A DNA stretch of 64,000 bases from the NCBI GenBank assembly GCA_963853835.1, contig OY970824.1:73418372-73482371 (forward strand), written 5' to 3'. The position numbers were made by a program, and so were the translations under genes. The stretch comes from Calendula officinalis (Eukaryota > Streptophyta > Magnoliopsida > Asterales > Asteraceae). A model generated the notes under the pieces. The model worked only from the letters and a program-made list of their open reading frames with translations. It was not told the origin of the DNA and ran no database searches. Positions 33,988 through 46,046 of the stretch are shown here, piece after piece. Each line of letters starts with the position of its first letter. The first letter of the stretch is position 1.

Positions 33988-36900
33988 CAATTAATATGTC
34001 AGAATCGGCTAGTTGCCCACCGGGATTTGAAATGTTCAAAAGAAAAAAGTTAAATGAAGAAGCAGGAGAGAAATTTGTTCAGTCGTGTGGAACGATTCTT
34101 GGTAAAAAAAAAAGTGCTAATCTGTTTCATTCGGAAAGCAATCGTATTGGTGTATTCATGGTTAATGATGAAAGTTCTCTCAATTAATATTCGAGGTCTC
34201 GGTGATATCGAGAAGAGGAAGTGGATTAAAAGACTATGTTTCCAACATGGGGTGGTGTTTCTTGGAGTTCAAGAAACGTTAATGACAAAGGTAGATTTGT
34301 TCAAAATTAAAGCGATTTGGGGGAACTATAAATTTGATTTTGCGTGTAGTACGGCTCGTGGTCACCCAGGCGGTATTATATCGGTATGGGATCCATCGGT
34401 ATTTAGTGAAAATAAAATTCAGTGTGGCGAAAATTTTGTGATTGTCGAAGGGAATTGGATGGGATTGCAAGGAAAAATGCATCTGATAAATGTGTATGCC
34501 CCTCAAAGTGTCGAGGCTCGTAGACAACTGTGGGTTGAAATAAGCCTATATATTCAGGATATTGAAGGAACTGTGGTAATTTTTGGAGATTTTAATGAGG
34601 TTAGAATCGATTCTGAACGGTTCGGGTCAAATTTTAACGAACAAGGGGCATTGTATTTTAATCAATTTATTGATCAAAATGAGTTGGTTGATCTTCCAAT
34701 CGGGGGGAGAAAATTTACGTGGATGAACAAAAAAGCTACGAAAATGAGCAAGCTTGATAGATTCCTTATTTCGGATAATCTATGTCAATTAGAACCGGGG
34801 TTGAAAGTAACTGCGTTGGATCGGAAGTTGTCTGATCATATTCTGTTACTGTTGCATTCGAGTATTGTTGATTATGGTCCTATACCGTTCCGTATATCAC
34901 ATTCTTGGATGGAGTTGGAAAATTTTGATGATATGATAAAAAATGCATGCACGGAATTTGAACAGGAGCAAAATTCTTGTATTGTAAATCTGAAAAACAA
35001 ATTTAAATATATAAAGGAGAAATGTCGAAATTGGAATAGGGATCAAAAAGACATAAGATTGTGTCGCATGCAGTGGCTTCAAAACCAAATTAAGGAGATT
35101 GATATTAAAATTGATAATGGTTGCGCATCTCCAGAAGAGATTGATCAAAGACTCGATTTCTTAAATGAGTTGAACGAGAAGGAACGGCTTAAAAATATTG
35201 ACCTAATGCAAAAGTTGAAATTAAAGTGGGATGTGGATGGAGATGAAAAACTCTTCGTTTTTTCATGGTCTTTTGAAGCAAAGAAGGAGATATCAAACGG
35301 TTCAAGGTGTTATGGATGATGGGATGTGGCAAGTTGAACCAAAAGTTGTAAAAAAAGTATTCTTGGATTATTACACTGATAAATTTCAAAGTTTAAACTT
35401 CGGATATCCGTCTTTATGTTGTGATCATATTGCGCAATTAAATGTCGGGGATGTAGAAGAAATTGAAAAAATGTGCTCTATGGAGGAAGTAAAAGCCGCG
35501 GTGTGGAGTTGTGGTAGTGAGAAAGCCCCGGGCTCAGATGGTATTTCTTTCAAATTTATAAAAAAATATTGGGATTTGATAAAAGATGATGTTTGTAATT
35601 CAGTAGAAGAATGTATGTCTAAAGGTAAGATTCCGGTTGGGTGTAATGCGTCTTTTATTACACTTATCCCGAAAATTCCAAATCCTACTTTTGTGAAAGA
35701 TTATAGACCAATCTCTCTCATTGGATTCCAATATAAAATTATTGCGAAGATTATGGCGTTACGGTTAGCAAAGGTGGTTGATAAATTGGTTAGTAAGGAG
35801 CAATCTGCCTTTATTAAAGGGAGACAAATTTTAGATGGTCCGCTCATGATTAGTGAAATTATGGATTGGCACAAGGCAAGAAAAAATTAATGTTGTTTAA
35901 AGTTGATTTTGAAAAGGCCTACGATTCGGTTAGTTGGGAGTATATGGATTTTGTTATGTTAAAAATGGGTTTTGGGACTAGATGGAGAAAATGGATTCAA
36001 GAATGTTTAAATTCGGCTAGATTATCAGTTCTTGTAAACGGGAGCCCTACGGAGGAATTTCAAATGTTTCGTGGTTTACGTCAAGGTGATCCGTTATCCC
36101 CATTTTTATTTATTCTAGCGATGGAGGGTTTGCATTTATTGATAGACAAAGCGGTTCACGATAATCGGTTTAGTGGTGTGTCGGTGGGGAATGATAATTT
36201 AGTCATTTCCCATCTATTTTTTGCGGACGATGTAGTGTTTACGGCTGATTGGAATCATTGTAATCTCCAAACCATTGTAAGTCTCCTGTACGAATTTTAC
36301 TCATACTCGGGCCTTAAACTTAATTTACATAAATCGTGTCTTATTGGTATTGGAGTTAACTCGGTTGAGCAAGAGCAAATGTGTTTGGCATATGGTTGTA
36401 CCAGTGGATCGGCTCCCTTTAAATATTTGGGAATCACGATAGGCCAAAATAGCCGAACAAATCAGAAATGGAATCATATTATTGAGAAAGCTCGGAACCG
36501 GTTATCGACATGGAAGGCGAATATGATTTCTATTGGGGGGCGGCTTACTCTTATCAAATCAGTGTTGGGGAGTTTGGGTATATATTGGTTGTCCATCTTT
36601 AGAGTCCCGTCAAGAGTGATTAAAAAAATTGAGCAATTAAGAGCTAAATTTTTATGGGGAAGTACCGAAAGAGAAAAGAAATTACATTGGGTAAAGTGGG
36701 ATACTTGTTTAGCCGATAAAGAGAGGGGCGGATTAGGAGTGGCTAGCCTTGAAGCGTTAAATTTGGCACTTATAATTAAATGGAGATGGAGCTTTTATAT
36801 TGAACAAGATGCTCTTTGGGTTCGGGTCATAAAGTCTATACATGGTGAAGATGGCGGTTTTCTTAAACCGATTTCTAGTCGAGGTAATAAAGGTATTTGG

Positions 36901-37916
36901 GTTCAAATTATTGGCACTATTAATTATCTCCATGATAATCATATTATAGATTATAATGCTATTAAATATAAATTAGTCAGTGGGGACATGATAAATTTTT
37001 GGACGGATTCGTGGAGTACTCCGATTCCATTTTGCCATTTATATAATAGACTTTATCGTTTGGAGGTTAATCCGTTTTGCAAGATTAAAGATAGATGGGA
37101 AAATGGAGTGTGGGGTTTTAATTGGAGGAGACCTATAAGAGGCGGTTTAGAGTTTTCTCTTTTTCAAAGCACGCTATTGACTATTACAGAATTTTTGCCA
37201 ACTGAAGGAAATGACAAAGTGGTGTGGAATGTAGGTGACCAATGTGAATTCACGGTTGGGGATGCGAGAAGACATATAAATAATTTTCTTTTCCCGGGTT
37301 TTAATTCTTACTGGAATTGGTGTAAGTTAGTCCCGAGTAAAGTGAATGTGTGTATTTGGAGAATTATGTTGGATCGGCTTCCTACTAGATTAAATCTCTC
37401 GAAAAGAGGTATGGAAATCGAGTCTATTATGTGCCCTACTTGTAATACCGGAGTTGAATCGATCTCGCATACCTTATTTACGTGCAATATTGCTAAGGAT
37501 GTATGGACCTCGATTCATGTGTGGTGTGATCTGGAGGTAGATTCCATTCACGATAATTTTGAGTCTTGGTGGGATTTTTGGAGTGCAATGCCGGTTTCGA
37601 ATAAAAGGAAGGAAAAATTTCAAGTGATTGGATATTTGGATTAGCTACGTGTTGGAGTATTTGGAGATTTAGAAATTCTTTTGTTTTTAATAATGGTAGT
37701 TTTCGTAGGTCGGATATAGTTGATAGTATTAGATCTTTTTCTTTTGCTTGGTATACCATCGAAATCATGTTAAGATTTCTTGGGTCGATTGGTTACGGTG
37801 TCCTTTGTAATTGTTTTGTTAGTCTAGTATTTTGCTAGACTCAAGTGTTTAATAATAGTTTTCGTGGAGGTCTTCGGGAGGGTGATGGCAATGCCGAAGC
37901 TCGACCCGTTGCCTCC
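33988..37916 (+). mobile_element. LINE (L1-type) retrotransposon inserted in F-box copy C
   Basis: 5'-truncated LINE keeping the end of ORF1 (from 33,996, with 'SESASCPPGFEMF') and a nearly complete ORF2. Its left boundary abuts the F-box 3' fragment and its right boundary the F-box 5' part. No poly(A) tail is seen at the right end; a 7-bp perfect hairpin (AGTCTAG-TATTTTG-CTAGACT) lies at 37,823-37,843. The element and F-box copy C are in opposite orientation. Target duplications are not recognisable. Confidence 0.88.
34165..37810 (+). pseudogene. LINE ORF2: endonuclease-reverse transcriptase, frameshifted
   Basis: ATG 34165 opens the apurinic-type endonuclease with SINIRGLG, GVQET, NVYAPQ, GDFNEV and SDH motifs. 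Reverse transcriptase follows, with VDFEKAYDSVSWEY, GLRQGDPLSPFLF and the catalytic FADD (36,220 region). A zinc-binding zf-RVT domain follows at about 37,300-37,600 (CPTC...SHTLFTC). The frame breaks near 35,246-35,250 (one A too many in an A-run), 35,881-35,886 (one A too few), 37,626 and 37,740. The best final frame ends KISWVDWLRCPL at 37,810. ORF1's tail overlaps its start by about 20 bp. It copies RNA at a nicked target in the nucleus when intact; this copy should be inactive. Two breaks lie in A-runs and could be sequence errors. Confidence 0.9.
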
Positions 37917-38624
37917 TTTAAATCATTTCCATAAACGTAATCTCTATCTCCTCTCAAAGGTGTGTCAGGAACTCTCTTGAAGGCTGTGGTGAATGGGTTA
38001 TATAACATCATATAATCAATCTCATCTTGAGCTCGATTTATTAAAAAATCCCATTAACCGCTCCAACAATGTTAACCCTTCCTTTCCGCCTAAGTCCAGC
38101 AGGAGATTTAAGGCTGATCACTTATTAGATTAGAAGATATGCATAATATTTGAATAGCTTTGTTCATTCGACACTTCATAAAAGAAGGCCGGATCTGAAA
38201 TCACACGATTCCAATGCTTTGAAACGCATTTGAATCGCAACAAGGATTTTGTGGGCAAACGAGAAATTATGTTGTAGATGATGTCTTCAGATACATACTC
38301 GTCCGCATTGGAAACTGAAAAGTTATGAAATCTTTAGGAGAAAATTATGAAGCGTAGGTATAATGCTATAATCCAAAGAAGTTATTGAAATCCTTCTAAT
38401 GTTTACCCGATAATCTTTTCCTTGTATATTAAATATAATTGAACTAAAATCGAACAAGTCAATGAAATCATGATACAAAACTACCAATAGCAATTTTAAT
38501 ACTTAAAATAATCAACAGCTAAAAAAGTCCACAAACCTAGATGGTTCATTCGCCGGCAGCGGCGGCAAAGGCTGGAGAAGCAGTGGCGTCGGAATGGGAA
38601 TAGGGGAGGAGGCGGTGGCTTCAT
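37917..38624 (-). pseudogene. F-box/FBA gene copy C, 5' part
   Basis: From the right LINE edge, matching resumes at 'tttaaatcatttccata' (the NDLK segment) and runs through 'GLR' and the F-box region to the first exon, 38624-38537 (88 nt, phase 1 as in B and E, donor CTAG|GT). About 750 bp of coding sequence between the two fragments is missing. About 60-90 bp near 38,120-38,190 replaces the segment after the F-box with unrelated sequence. Confidence 0.8.
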
Positions 38625-39108
38625 GGACGTAACAGGATTATTTGAGAAAGTGGGTTACTAGGGTAAAACAAAAGAGCCGGTTTAATTTCGATCTTTTTTA
38701 GGTGCTGATTTTCCTTGATTTATTCATACAAGGAAATATAATTCAACCCTAAACATAAATTTGTTTCAACATGAAAATGTCAAATTTAAGGGTAGAATTA
38801 TTCATTACCTTTAAATTTTCTTGCAACAATAAATCTCTTCCTTATGCAAATCACCACCCATCTTTTTTAGAAGAATTTGCAAGAATAGTGCAGTGCCCTT
38901 CCAAATTGTACAAATAATGATGTTTTTGAGGTTTTTGCAAAAATAATGCTATCCCCTAGTGCCACACCCGGATCCCCTTCTTTCCCCTAGTACCACACCC
39001 GGATCCCTTTTGAACCTGCACACTTTGCGTACTTTCATGTAGAAACAGTGTACCTTGCGTACTTTCATGTAGGAACCCCTAGTAGTACATCCGGATCCCC
39101 TTGGGGTA

Positions 39109-39205
39109 TCCCCGAGTAGTACGCCCGGATCCCCTTGGGGTATCCCCGAGCCGTACGCCCGGATCCCCTTGGGGTATCCCCACTTGGCACGCCCGGATCC
39201 TCTTG
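39109..39205. repeat. 34-bp palindromic tandem repeats in the left MULE arm
   Basis: Roughly three and a half units of 'cccggatccccttggggtat' plus 'ccccgagtagtacg'. The mirror array lies at 40,022-40,135 in the right arm. Confidence 0.85.
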
Positions 39206-39745
39206 ACGACGATGATGCTTGGTTTTGCCGACCTGGTAATTTTGCTATTTGCTATTTATGATTAATCAAACCTAGTGTTTTTAACGTTTGATTGATGTAT
39301 TTTTCTTGGTGAATTTGACATGAACTATGTTCAATTCGAGGTGTTCGTTCTAAATTGCAGTGTAGTTATCATAATTTCATCAGAAACTAGTAGAATTCAC
39401 CTTTTTTATGAAGTTAAAACATCGATAGTTTGGCTGAATATTGTGTTGTATATTTATTTCGTATTTTAGAGATTGTAATCATCCAAAAACAGCCTATGAT
39501 TTCTTCATGAAAATTATGCATAATCATTGCAAGGTATCAGCTCTTTAATTTGCATTTGATTTGCTTGCAGTTTCTACGGCTAAATTTATACGCGTTTGTT
39601 TGGTTTTTTGAAGCATCAAAGATCGGCTAATGTCTCTGAGATCTCTCCACTAGATGACCTAAATCAGAGGTGCAAAACACAAACTTTAGCTTTAAAATCA
39701 TAAATTCCAACCCAGTCGATGTTTTTAAAATCCTAATTTTACCTT

Positions 39746-39997
39746 TTGATGTTTATAATTAGCCCATTTAGCAACACAAAAGTGAAGAAAAAAGTCACCC
39801 CATTGAGCAAGATCTCAAAAACTAAACATGTACAAGATATCGAGAATCAAAACCCTAATTTCTCAACCCCTAGAGCTCATGCCAAATCGAGCACAGTGAA
39901 GAAAAAAGAAGATAAAGATTCTTCACTAAAGGAAACCCCAAGGAAGCTGAAGAACACATTTTCGGCTCGTAATTTGTTTGCAGGAAACACTATTTGA
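39746..39997 (+). pseudogene. Captured gene fragment inside the Pack-MULE
   Basis: 83-codon frame, lysine- and serine-rich, with 'PLSKISKTKHVQD', 'ENQNPNFSTPR' and 'LKETPRKLKNTFSARNLFAG'. The composition resembles the C-terminal part of a plant nuclear or cytoskeletal basic protein of unknown function; I cannot name the source. It ends at 'TTTGCAG|G', which looks like a former splice junction. It is probably an exon fragment, not a gene. Confidence 0.5.
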
Positions 39998-40413
39998 AAA
40001 GACAAAAACCATTAAGCTAAAGGGGATCCGGGCGTGCCAAGTGGGGATACCCCAAGGGGATCCGGGCGTACGGCTCGGGGATACCCCAAGGGGATCCGGG
40101 CGTACTACTCGGGGATACCCCAAGGGGATCCGGGTGTACTACTAGGGGTTCCTACATGAAAGTACGTAAGGTACACTGTTCCTACATGAAAGTACGCAAA
40201 GTGTGCAGGTTCAAGAGGGATCCGGGTGTGGTACTAGGGGAAAGAAGGGGATCCGGGTGTGGCACTAGGGGATAGCATTATTTTTGCAAAAGCCCCAAAA
40301 ACAGCATTATTTGTACAATTTGGAAGGGAACTGCACTATTCTTGCAATTTCTTCTCTTTTTTACATCCGATTTGGGCTGAAAATTTGTGTGGTATATCAT
40401 TTATTACAACTAA

Positions 40414-40891
40414 TGTTGTAGAACTCGCTACTCGTTACTCGTTCGTTCGACGATCTTGTAACGAGTACTCGGTTACTCGGTGAGTACTCGACCAGCACTC
40501 GAATCGGGAATTTTTATGTATAAAGTTATAAAAATATATAATATACATGTAATTAACCTAATTTAAAAAAAAGTACATATTAAATGATAAATTTGAAGTT
40601 AGATTATGCCGCATGTATAAGATTAGTAGCATAGGGCAAAGAAATATAGCTTCATTCCCTTGTAGGTCTAACACTGCATTCCCTTTAAATCAATGAACTT
40701 AAAATTAAAAAACCTAAATGGGCCTAAATCCCCATTGTTGACTAATTTTGATTGCCTAAACCGATTTTCACCACCGCTGACCGCTGTTGACTACCGTTGA
40801 CCGAGTAATTAACCAGTTAGGACCAACCCGACTCAGTAGAACACCGGGTAGCGGTTACCCGACGAGTACTGGGCCGGGTAGACCGAGTTTT
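40414..40891. mobile_element. Possible hAT-like element with ACTCG repeats
   Basis: Ends TAGAACTCGCTACTCG and CGAGTTTTA are inverted, with 'tactcg' repeats at both sides. Flanking 'aatgttg' and 'aatattg' may be a decayed duplication. Confidence 0.4.
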
Positions 40892-40905
40892 ACAATATTG
40901 AATAC

Positions 40906-41434
40906 TAGGGGTGTGTTCGGTTCCGGAACCGGACCGAACCGGACCGGAACCGGTAAACCCGGTAACCGGAAAAAGGAAATTTCAAGGACCGAAAACCGGA
41001 CCGGTTAAACCGGTTCCGGGTTGGTTCGATCTTCAAGTGGGTTTAGAACCGGTAAACCCTGTTTTTGTGTTTGCCATCCGATTATACATTTTCAGTACAT
41101 ATTTTCATCTTAAAATATATAACTTAAATATTTTAGCGTATTTTTAATAAAAGTATGATGTTTGCGGGTGTTCACGGGTTGTTTCAAGTAAAATATGTTT
41201 CTATTAAAACCCTATATACCTTTTATTTCGACATATATATATATATATATATGAAAACTTGTATACCTATTTAAATAACGGTTCCAAACCCGAAAAAGCC
41301 GGAACCGAACCGGGACCGGAACCGGTAAACCCGGTTTGTTATTTTTTATCAAATCTAAGAGTCGGGAACCGGACCGGGTAAGCCGGTTCCGGTTCGGTTC
41401 GGTGCCGGTTTTCCGGTTTTTATACACACCCCTA
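40906..41434. mobile_element. hAT-type non-autonomous element (AACCGG-rich)
   Basis: Ends TAGGGGTGTGTTCGGT and ATACACACCCCTA. Flanks TTGAATAC and CTGATTAC agree at six of eight positions. Long sub-terminal arms of 'ggaaccgg' repeats at 40,918-41,060 and 41,280-41,425. A (TA)n tract lies at 41,232-41,252. Confidence 0.7.
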
Positions 41435-41907
41435 CTGATTACAACATCAATCCTTAAACTTCGTTTATTACCATGGACGTCTCTGGTGTGTGTACTTTGT
41501 TATATTGGTGGTCCGTATAACCATTACAATTTTTTAAATGACCAAACTTCCTTTTAGCATTTTACAATAAAGTGAAGACAAATGACTATGAATGTAATAA
41601 GTGATAACCCAGGGACCATCCGTAAAATTTACTCTATCAATTGTTTTTTTTCCTTTATCTATATTCTTACAACACATTCAAACTCATCACTCACATCTAT
41701 TTCTTTGATTTCAAAGCTCAATCAATAATCACTATCATCTGGATTTAATAATAAATTGACTCTTATTTGGAACTAATTATTTGGTTACTCGAGTTATTGT
41801 CCTCAATTCTAAATTCATATTAATATTTATAGAGAAAAATGGTATATCACTATTTTATAACTTATGCAAGATTGGATACACGTTGCATCGCTGATGAGCA
41901 TTTTAGC

Positions 41908-42129
41908 CAGAGGTGTTTTTGAGTAGGTGCAAGAGATGTAGCCGCACAGAACTCACGTTTTATAAGGGCTCAATTTTTATATATATCTTATGTATATAGT
42001 TTTAAAATTTTAAGTGAACTTAATATTTAATAGAAAATATAAAGTCAATTTTTTATATAAATCTTATATTAAGGGGTGCTCATTTCCGTCTATTCGCACA
42101 GGACCTTCAGAATATCGGAGATGCCTCTG
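41908..42129. mobile_element. hAT-type MITE (CAGRGGCG family), copy 2
   Basis: Ends CAGAGGTGTTTTTGAG and ATGCCTCTG, with the perfect duplication ATTTTAGC (41,900-41,907 and 42,130-42,137). Same family as 8,441-8,674, reverse orientation. Confidence 0.85.
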
Positions 42130-42524
42130 ATTTTAGCATGTTGAGACTTGAGATTGCTATTATGTTTATGAACCGAGTTAAGTTGACCAGGTTAGTGTGT
42201 ATATGTTTGACTTTCAACCATATACACAGAAACATATATACATAGGTACGATATACAAAGACTTTGACCAGGTTAATTAGTATCTAATAAGCTTAAACTT
42301 TTATAGTCAAATTTTCTCGACAGCCGTCGATCTGAATATGTTATTATATTTTACAGAAAATCCCCTATCACACAATTGATTTTACATTCTCCACGTTGAT
42401 GTATCTCGTGTTTTCGAGGATTCTTGACCATGTTCTAAACTCTAATTACCCCTCTTTCTTTCTTGGGATAAAAACCTAAGAATTGATAGTTTCATCAAAT
42501 ATAGCCACTAAATTTTGAGCGATT
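42130..42524. other. no gene seen
   Basis: Spacer downstream of F-box copy D. No supported feature. Confidence 0.4.
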
Positions 42525-43902
42525 TCATACAAAACCAAAACACATATCAGATGGTGAAATCAAACTCTCAACATATTCAATCGCTGCTTTTCGACCGAAT
42601 GCCCGGTTAAGACTTGTCAAGGCTTTCGCGTCATATATATCTTCATACGAATCTTTCAAGATATCGTAAATAAATACTAATCGGTTCGACTCCTTCCACA
42701 AAACAAGTTTTCCCTCATTCATGATACATGAATCACAGGTGTCGGGGTGATCTAACACTCTCCTAAGTGTTGGTAGTGGATGTAATTTCAACCATGATTT
42801 CCCAACGCCATCTTCGTTTAAGACCCATAACTCACTTTCATTATTATTATCTCCGTAGCAAATCATGCAAAGGCGTCCATTTAATGTAGACAAAGGAAAC
42901 CTTGGAGAATACAAACTAAGTTGCGAAAAATCATAATTAGGCGGAAGTTGTATATGCGAAAATACCATGTCTACAAGATCAAGAGCCACTACCATTGGCC
43001 TCCAGTGAATGCCATCCAATACAAAAATCCGTTTACAAAGACACCGTGAACATCCTGAAGCTTAATATATGAATAGTCTCCCATAATTAAAAATGCTAAT
43101 GTGCTCCATGATCCGAGACTAAAAACATCGCAAGATCTCGATCCAGATCCTAATACGTAGTAATTTCTTAATCTAACAATTTTTAAATCATTTCCATAAC
43201 CACATCCATAACGGTAACCACTATGTGATCTCAAAGGTGTGTCAGGAACTCTCTTGAAGGCTGAGGTGAATGGGTTATATAACATCATATAATCAATCTC
43301 ATAATTTTGAGTTTGATTTATTAAAACAATCCCATTAACCGCTCCAACAATGTCAACACGTTGATAGCACCTAAGTCCAGCAGGATCACTGAGCGGTCCA
43401 TGATATCAATGATGCCAAAGTCTGAGAGAGTAAACTGTGAGAGAGGGAGACGTGAGCGAAACTTCAGGATCTGAAATCACACCATTCCAATGCTTTGATA
43501 CGCATTTGAATCGCAACAAGGATTTTGTTGGCAACTATGTCGTAAATGATGTCTTCGGATACATTCATTGGAAACTGAAAAGACGATTCAAGTTATCAAA
43601 AATTTTAGGAGAAAAATATGAAGCGCAGGTATAATGTTATAATTCATAGAAATTATTGAAATCGTTCTAATGTTTACCCGATAATATTTTCCTTATATAT
43701 TAAATATAACTGAACTAAAATTGAACAAGTCAATGAAATCATGATACAAAACTACCAACAGCAATTTTAATACGTAAACTAATCAAAAGCAACAAAGTCG
43801 ACAAATTAAGCTGGATGGGTGGTTCGCCGGCGGCAAAGGCTGGAGAAGCAGTGTCGGCGGAATGGGAATAGGGGAGGAGGCGGTGGCTTCATGGACGTAA
43901 AA
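42525..43902 (-). pseudogene. F-box/FBA gene copy D (frameshifted)
   Basis: The ATG at 43902 opens the family's first exon, but the splice donor CTAG|GT is destroyed. The F-box is damaged by deletions near 43,545 and 43,570. The +1 shift of the family is present near 43,463. FBA is readable from 'LYNPFTSAFKRVPDTPLR' to 'FVNGFLYWMAF', then breaks near 43,008 by a net 4-bp deletion and resumes at 'RPMVVALDLVDMVFSHIQLP' to the end. The upstream region is interrupted by a SINE and a solo LTR. Confidence 0.85.
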
Positions 43903-43931
43903 AAGCTGGGGGAAATTAGTTCGATTATTTA

Positions 43932-45973
43932 ATTTTTTTTTTTTTGGAAACGGCAAATGAAATAACGGAAGCCTACTCGCAATTTTTCAGCGAGCACCCC
44001 GAGTTCGAGCTCCGCATAAGCGGGCAAACCTGTAACGACCGGAATTTTCATAAATTGTATTTGAATTATTATTCGGATTGTATGAATTTAAGACATTATG
44101 ATTAGGCTATTATACCGTTATATTTATTAAGTGTTTGGATGTTTAAAACTTGTGTGATTGGAAAATGGGTCAAGAATTGGGGTTTAACAAGTTAGAAAAT
44201 CGGGTATAGCAGAAATCGGGAGATCGCGGCGCGATCTCCAAGTTCGCGGCGCGATCTGTGCATTGATCGAACAGCGACCCGAGAGGCCTCTAAGATAGCG
44301 TCTAGGATAGCGTCGAAGATAGCGTCGGGATAGCGTCGCTAAAAGCAACGCGAAAAATAGCGGGAGCAAGTTCGCGGCGCGAACTACCAGATCGTGACGC
44401 GATCTCTGTCTGGGTCTGTTTAAAAGTCGGGTTTGCCTAGGGTTTTAGGCACCAACAACCCTACTTCTAGCTCAGCCATTTTTAGAGAGAGAGAGCTCGT
44501 TTTTGGAGATTCTTGGCTCAAATCTTCATCAATCTTGAAGATTTTAACATCAAAGGTAAGGATTTTTGATCCTTCATGCTTGGTAATTAGTTTTTCAAGC
44601 TTTTCTTGGACATCAATGGTGGTTGGGGAAACAACCATGTCATCTTTGGGGAAGATGACTAATTTTTGGTGTAAACCATTCCTTGTATACTTGTGATCAA
44701 TGTGTACAAGTTAGATTTGGGATCTTTGGATAGAAATCTTGAACTAGGGTTTGAGATTTCACCAAGTTGTATGAACTTGGTGATTTGGCGATATTATTAT
44801 GAATTAATTAGTGTTAGTGATGGATAATAACTAGTATTTGTGATAATAATGATATTAGGTCAAGAAGACCTTGTGATTGGGATTACTTCTTTGACTAAGA
44901 AGTAAGGATTGGTGTTGACTAACACAAGTATTGGATAGCATTGCTAAGGTGAGTACATGTGATCTTTTCTGAGTACATAGTAAACCATGATCCATAATTT
45001 GAATTGTTTTTCTTAGAGTCTTTATTAGATAATTGTTTTTAATAAAGAAAATAGAATACTGATTTGAATTTAATTGAATTGAATTGGATTGAATTGACTT
45101 GTATGTTGATGTGTTTAGTTACCACTAGTATGACTTGAGTTGTGATATGGGGTTTTGACCCAAGTTGATGATTTGTTATGTGGTAGCTAATCAATTGGAT
45201 CCTAGATAACCCAACCAAGTTGGGGGAGTTAGTGGCTACTACTTGGGGCGGTACCACCCTGCGCAAGAGTAGTATGTCGAGAAATAGATAACCCGGAAAG
45301 CGGGGGAGTTTGAGATAACCCGGAAATCGGGGGAGCAAATAGATAACCCGGAAACGGAGGAGTTTACCTAGATAACCCATATCGGGGGAGTTGTTTCGGG
45401 GAGGCCCGTTACGTATGTGTTGGGCTTATGGCAAGCCTTAGAGCATGATTGATTATGTGCAATGTGATAATTATTTAATTATTCTTTTATTGCAATTATT
45501 TCTAACCGGGTCTAAAACCCATGTTTCTCATGAGACAATTTTGTCTCATGTACTACATTTCTTTTGACTATGTACTCAGGTTCGGGAGCTAAGGATTAGG
45601 CGGCCCGTAGTGTTAGCATTGGATGATTAGCTCGGTGTACCATTTAATTCCCTAAGACTTAGTTTTGATATTATTGTAACACCGATTTTGATACTTGTTA
45701 ATCCTTCCAAATGTTTTAATTATACTATGTTTTGGATTTTATGAATTTTGGATGTTAAACTTATTTATTTAAAAAGTTTAAATTGTTTTGAAAAATTGGT
45801 GTGTTACAAAACCCAGCCCCCAAAGGGACTTCCAAGGAAAATTCCCCATATGTGCTCGTGTGAGGTATGAGTTAAATTACGCTAATGCAACGCTCCCAAA
45901 GGGATTCGAACTCACGACCTGCAGCCCACATGGGTATAAACTCAGTGCCTCAGACCAGCTAGGCTGGCCATTC
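43932..45973 (-). mobile_element. SINE (poly-A left end) split by a solo LTR
   Basis: 43,932-44,030 and 45,809-45,973 together match, in reverse, the SINE at 59,917-60,168. Its T-run at 43,931-43,943 is the poly(A) tail of the minus-strand element. The host site is preserved empty upstream of F-box copy B (about 27,174). Confidence 0.8.
44031..45808 (+). mobile_element. Solo LTR of a Gypsy-type retrotransposon
   Basis: 1,778 bp starting TGTAACGACC and ending GTGTGTTACA, flanked by AAACC (44,026-44,030 and 45,809-45,813). The uninterrupted host sequence exists in the SINE at about 60,079. No internal region remains, so unequal recombination between two LTRs left one. A 'TGTAACACCGATTTTTGATA'-like segment about 135 bp before the end is shared with the LTR at 53,948. 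Short repeats of 'agataacccgga' occur at 45,286-45,360 and of 'atagcgtc' at 44,296-44,340. Confidence 0.88.
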
Positions 45974-46046
45974 AATTTGGGCTGTAAATGACCGGGCTGA
46001 TTTATTTTATAGGGTTTTTTCAGATTTTTAGCCTCTGAATTGATTA

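Larger units (their letters stand above)
38870..40354. mobile_element. Mutator-like element, Pack-MULE candidate
   Basis: Inverted arms of about 335 bp (38,870-39,208 and 40,017-40,354) begin GAAGAA(A)TTGCAAGAATAG and are flanked by the 9-bp duplication TCTTTTTTA (38,861-38,869 and 40,355-40,363), the Mutator hallmark. The arms carry 34-bp tandem repeats with a palindromic GGATCCCCTTGGGGTATCC core. There is no transposase; instead the 0.8-kb interior holds a short coding segment (39,746-39,997) that looks like a captured host exon. Confidence 0.88.

Noticed and set aside
33909..33995. Start of the 92-codon frame beginning at 33,909
   Set aside because: The first 29 codons are antisense F-box copy C. 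Only the part from 33,996 is LINE ORF1.
40911..41147. Glycine/proline-rich ORFs at 40.8-41.4 kb
   Set aside because: They translate the 'aaccgg' repeats of an hAT element; low-complexity artefact.
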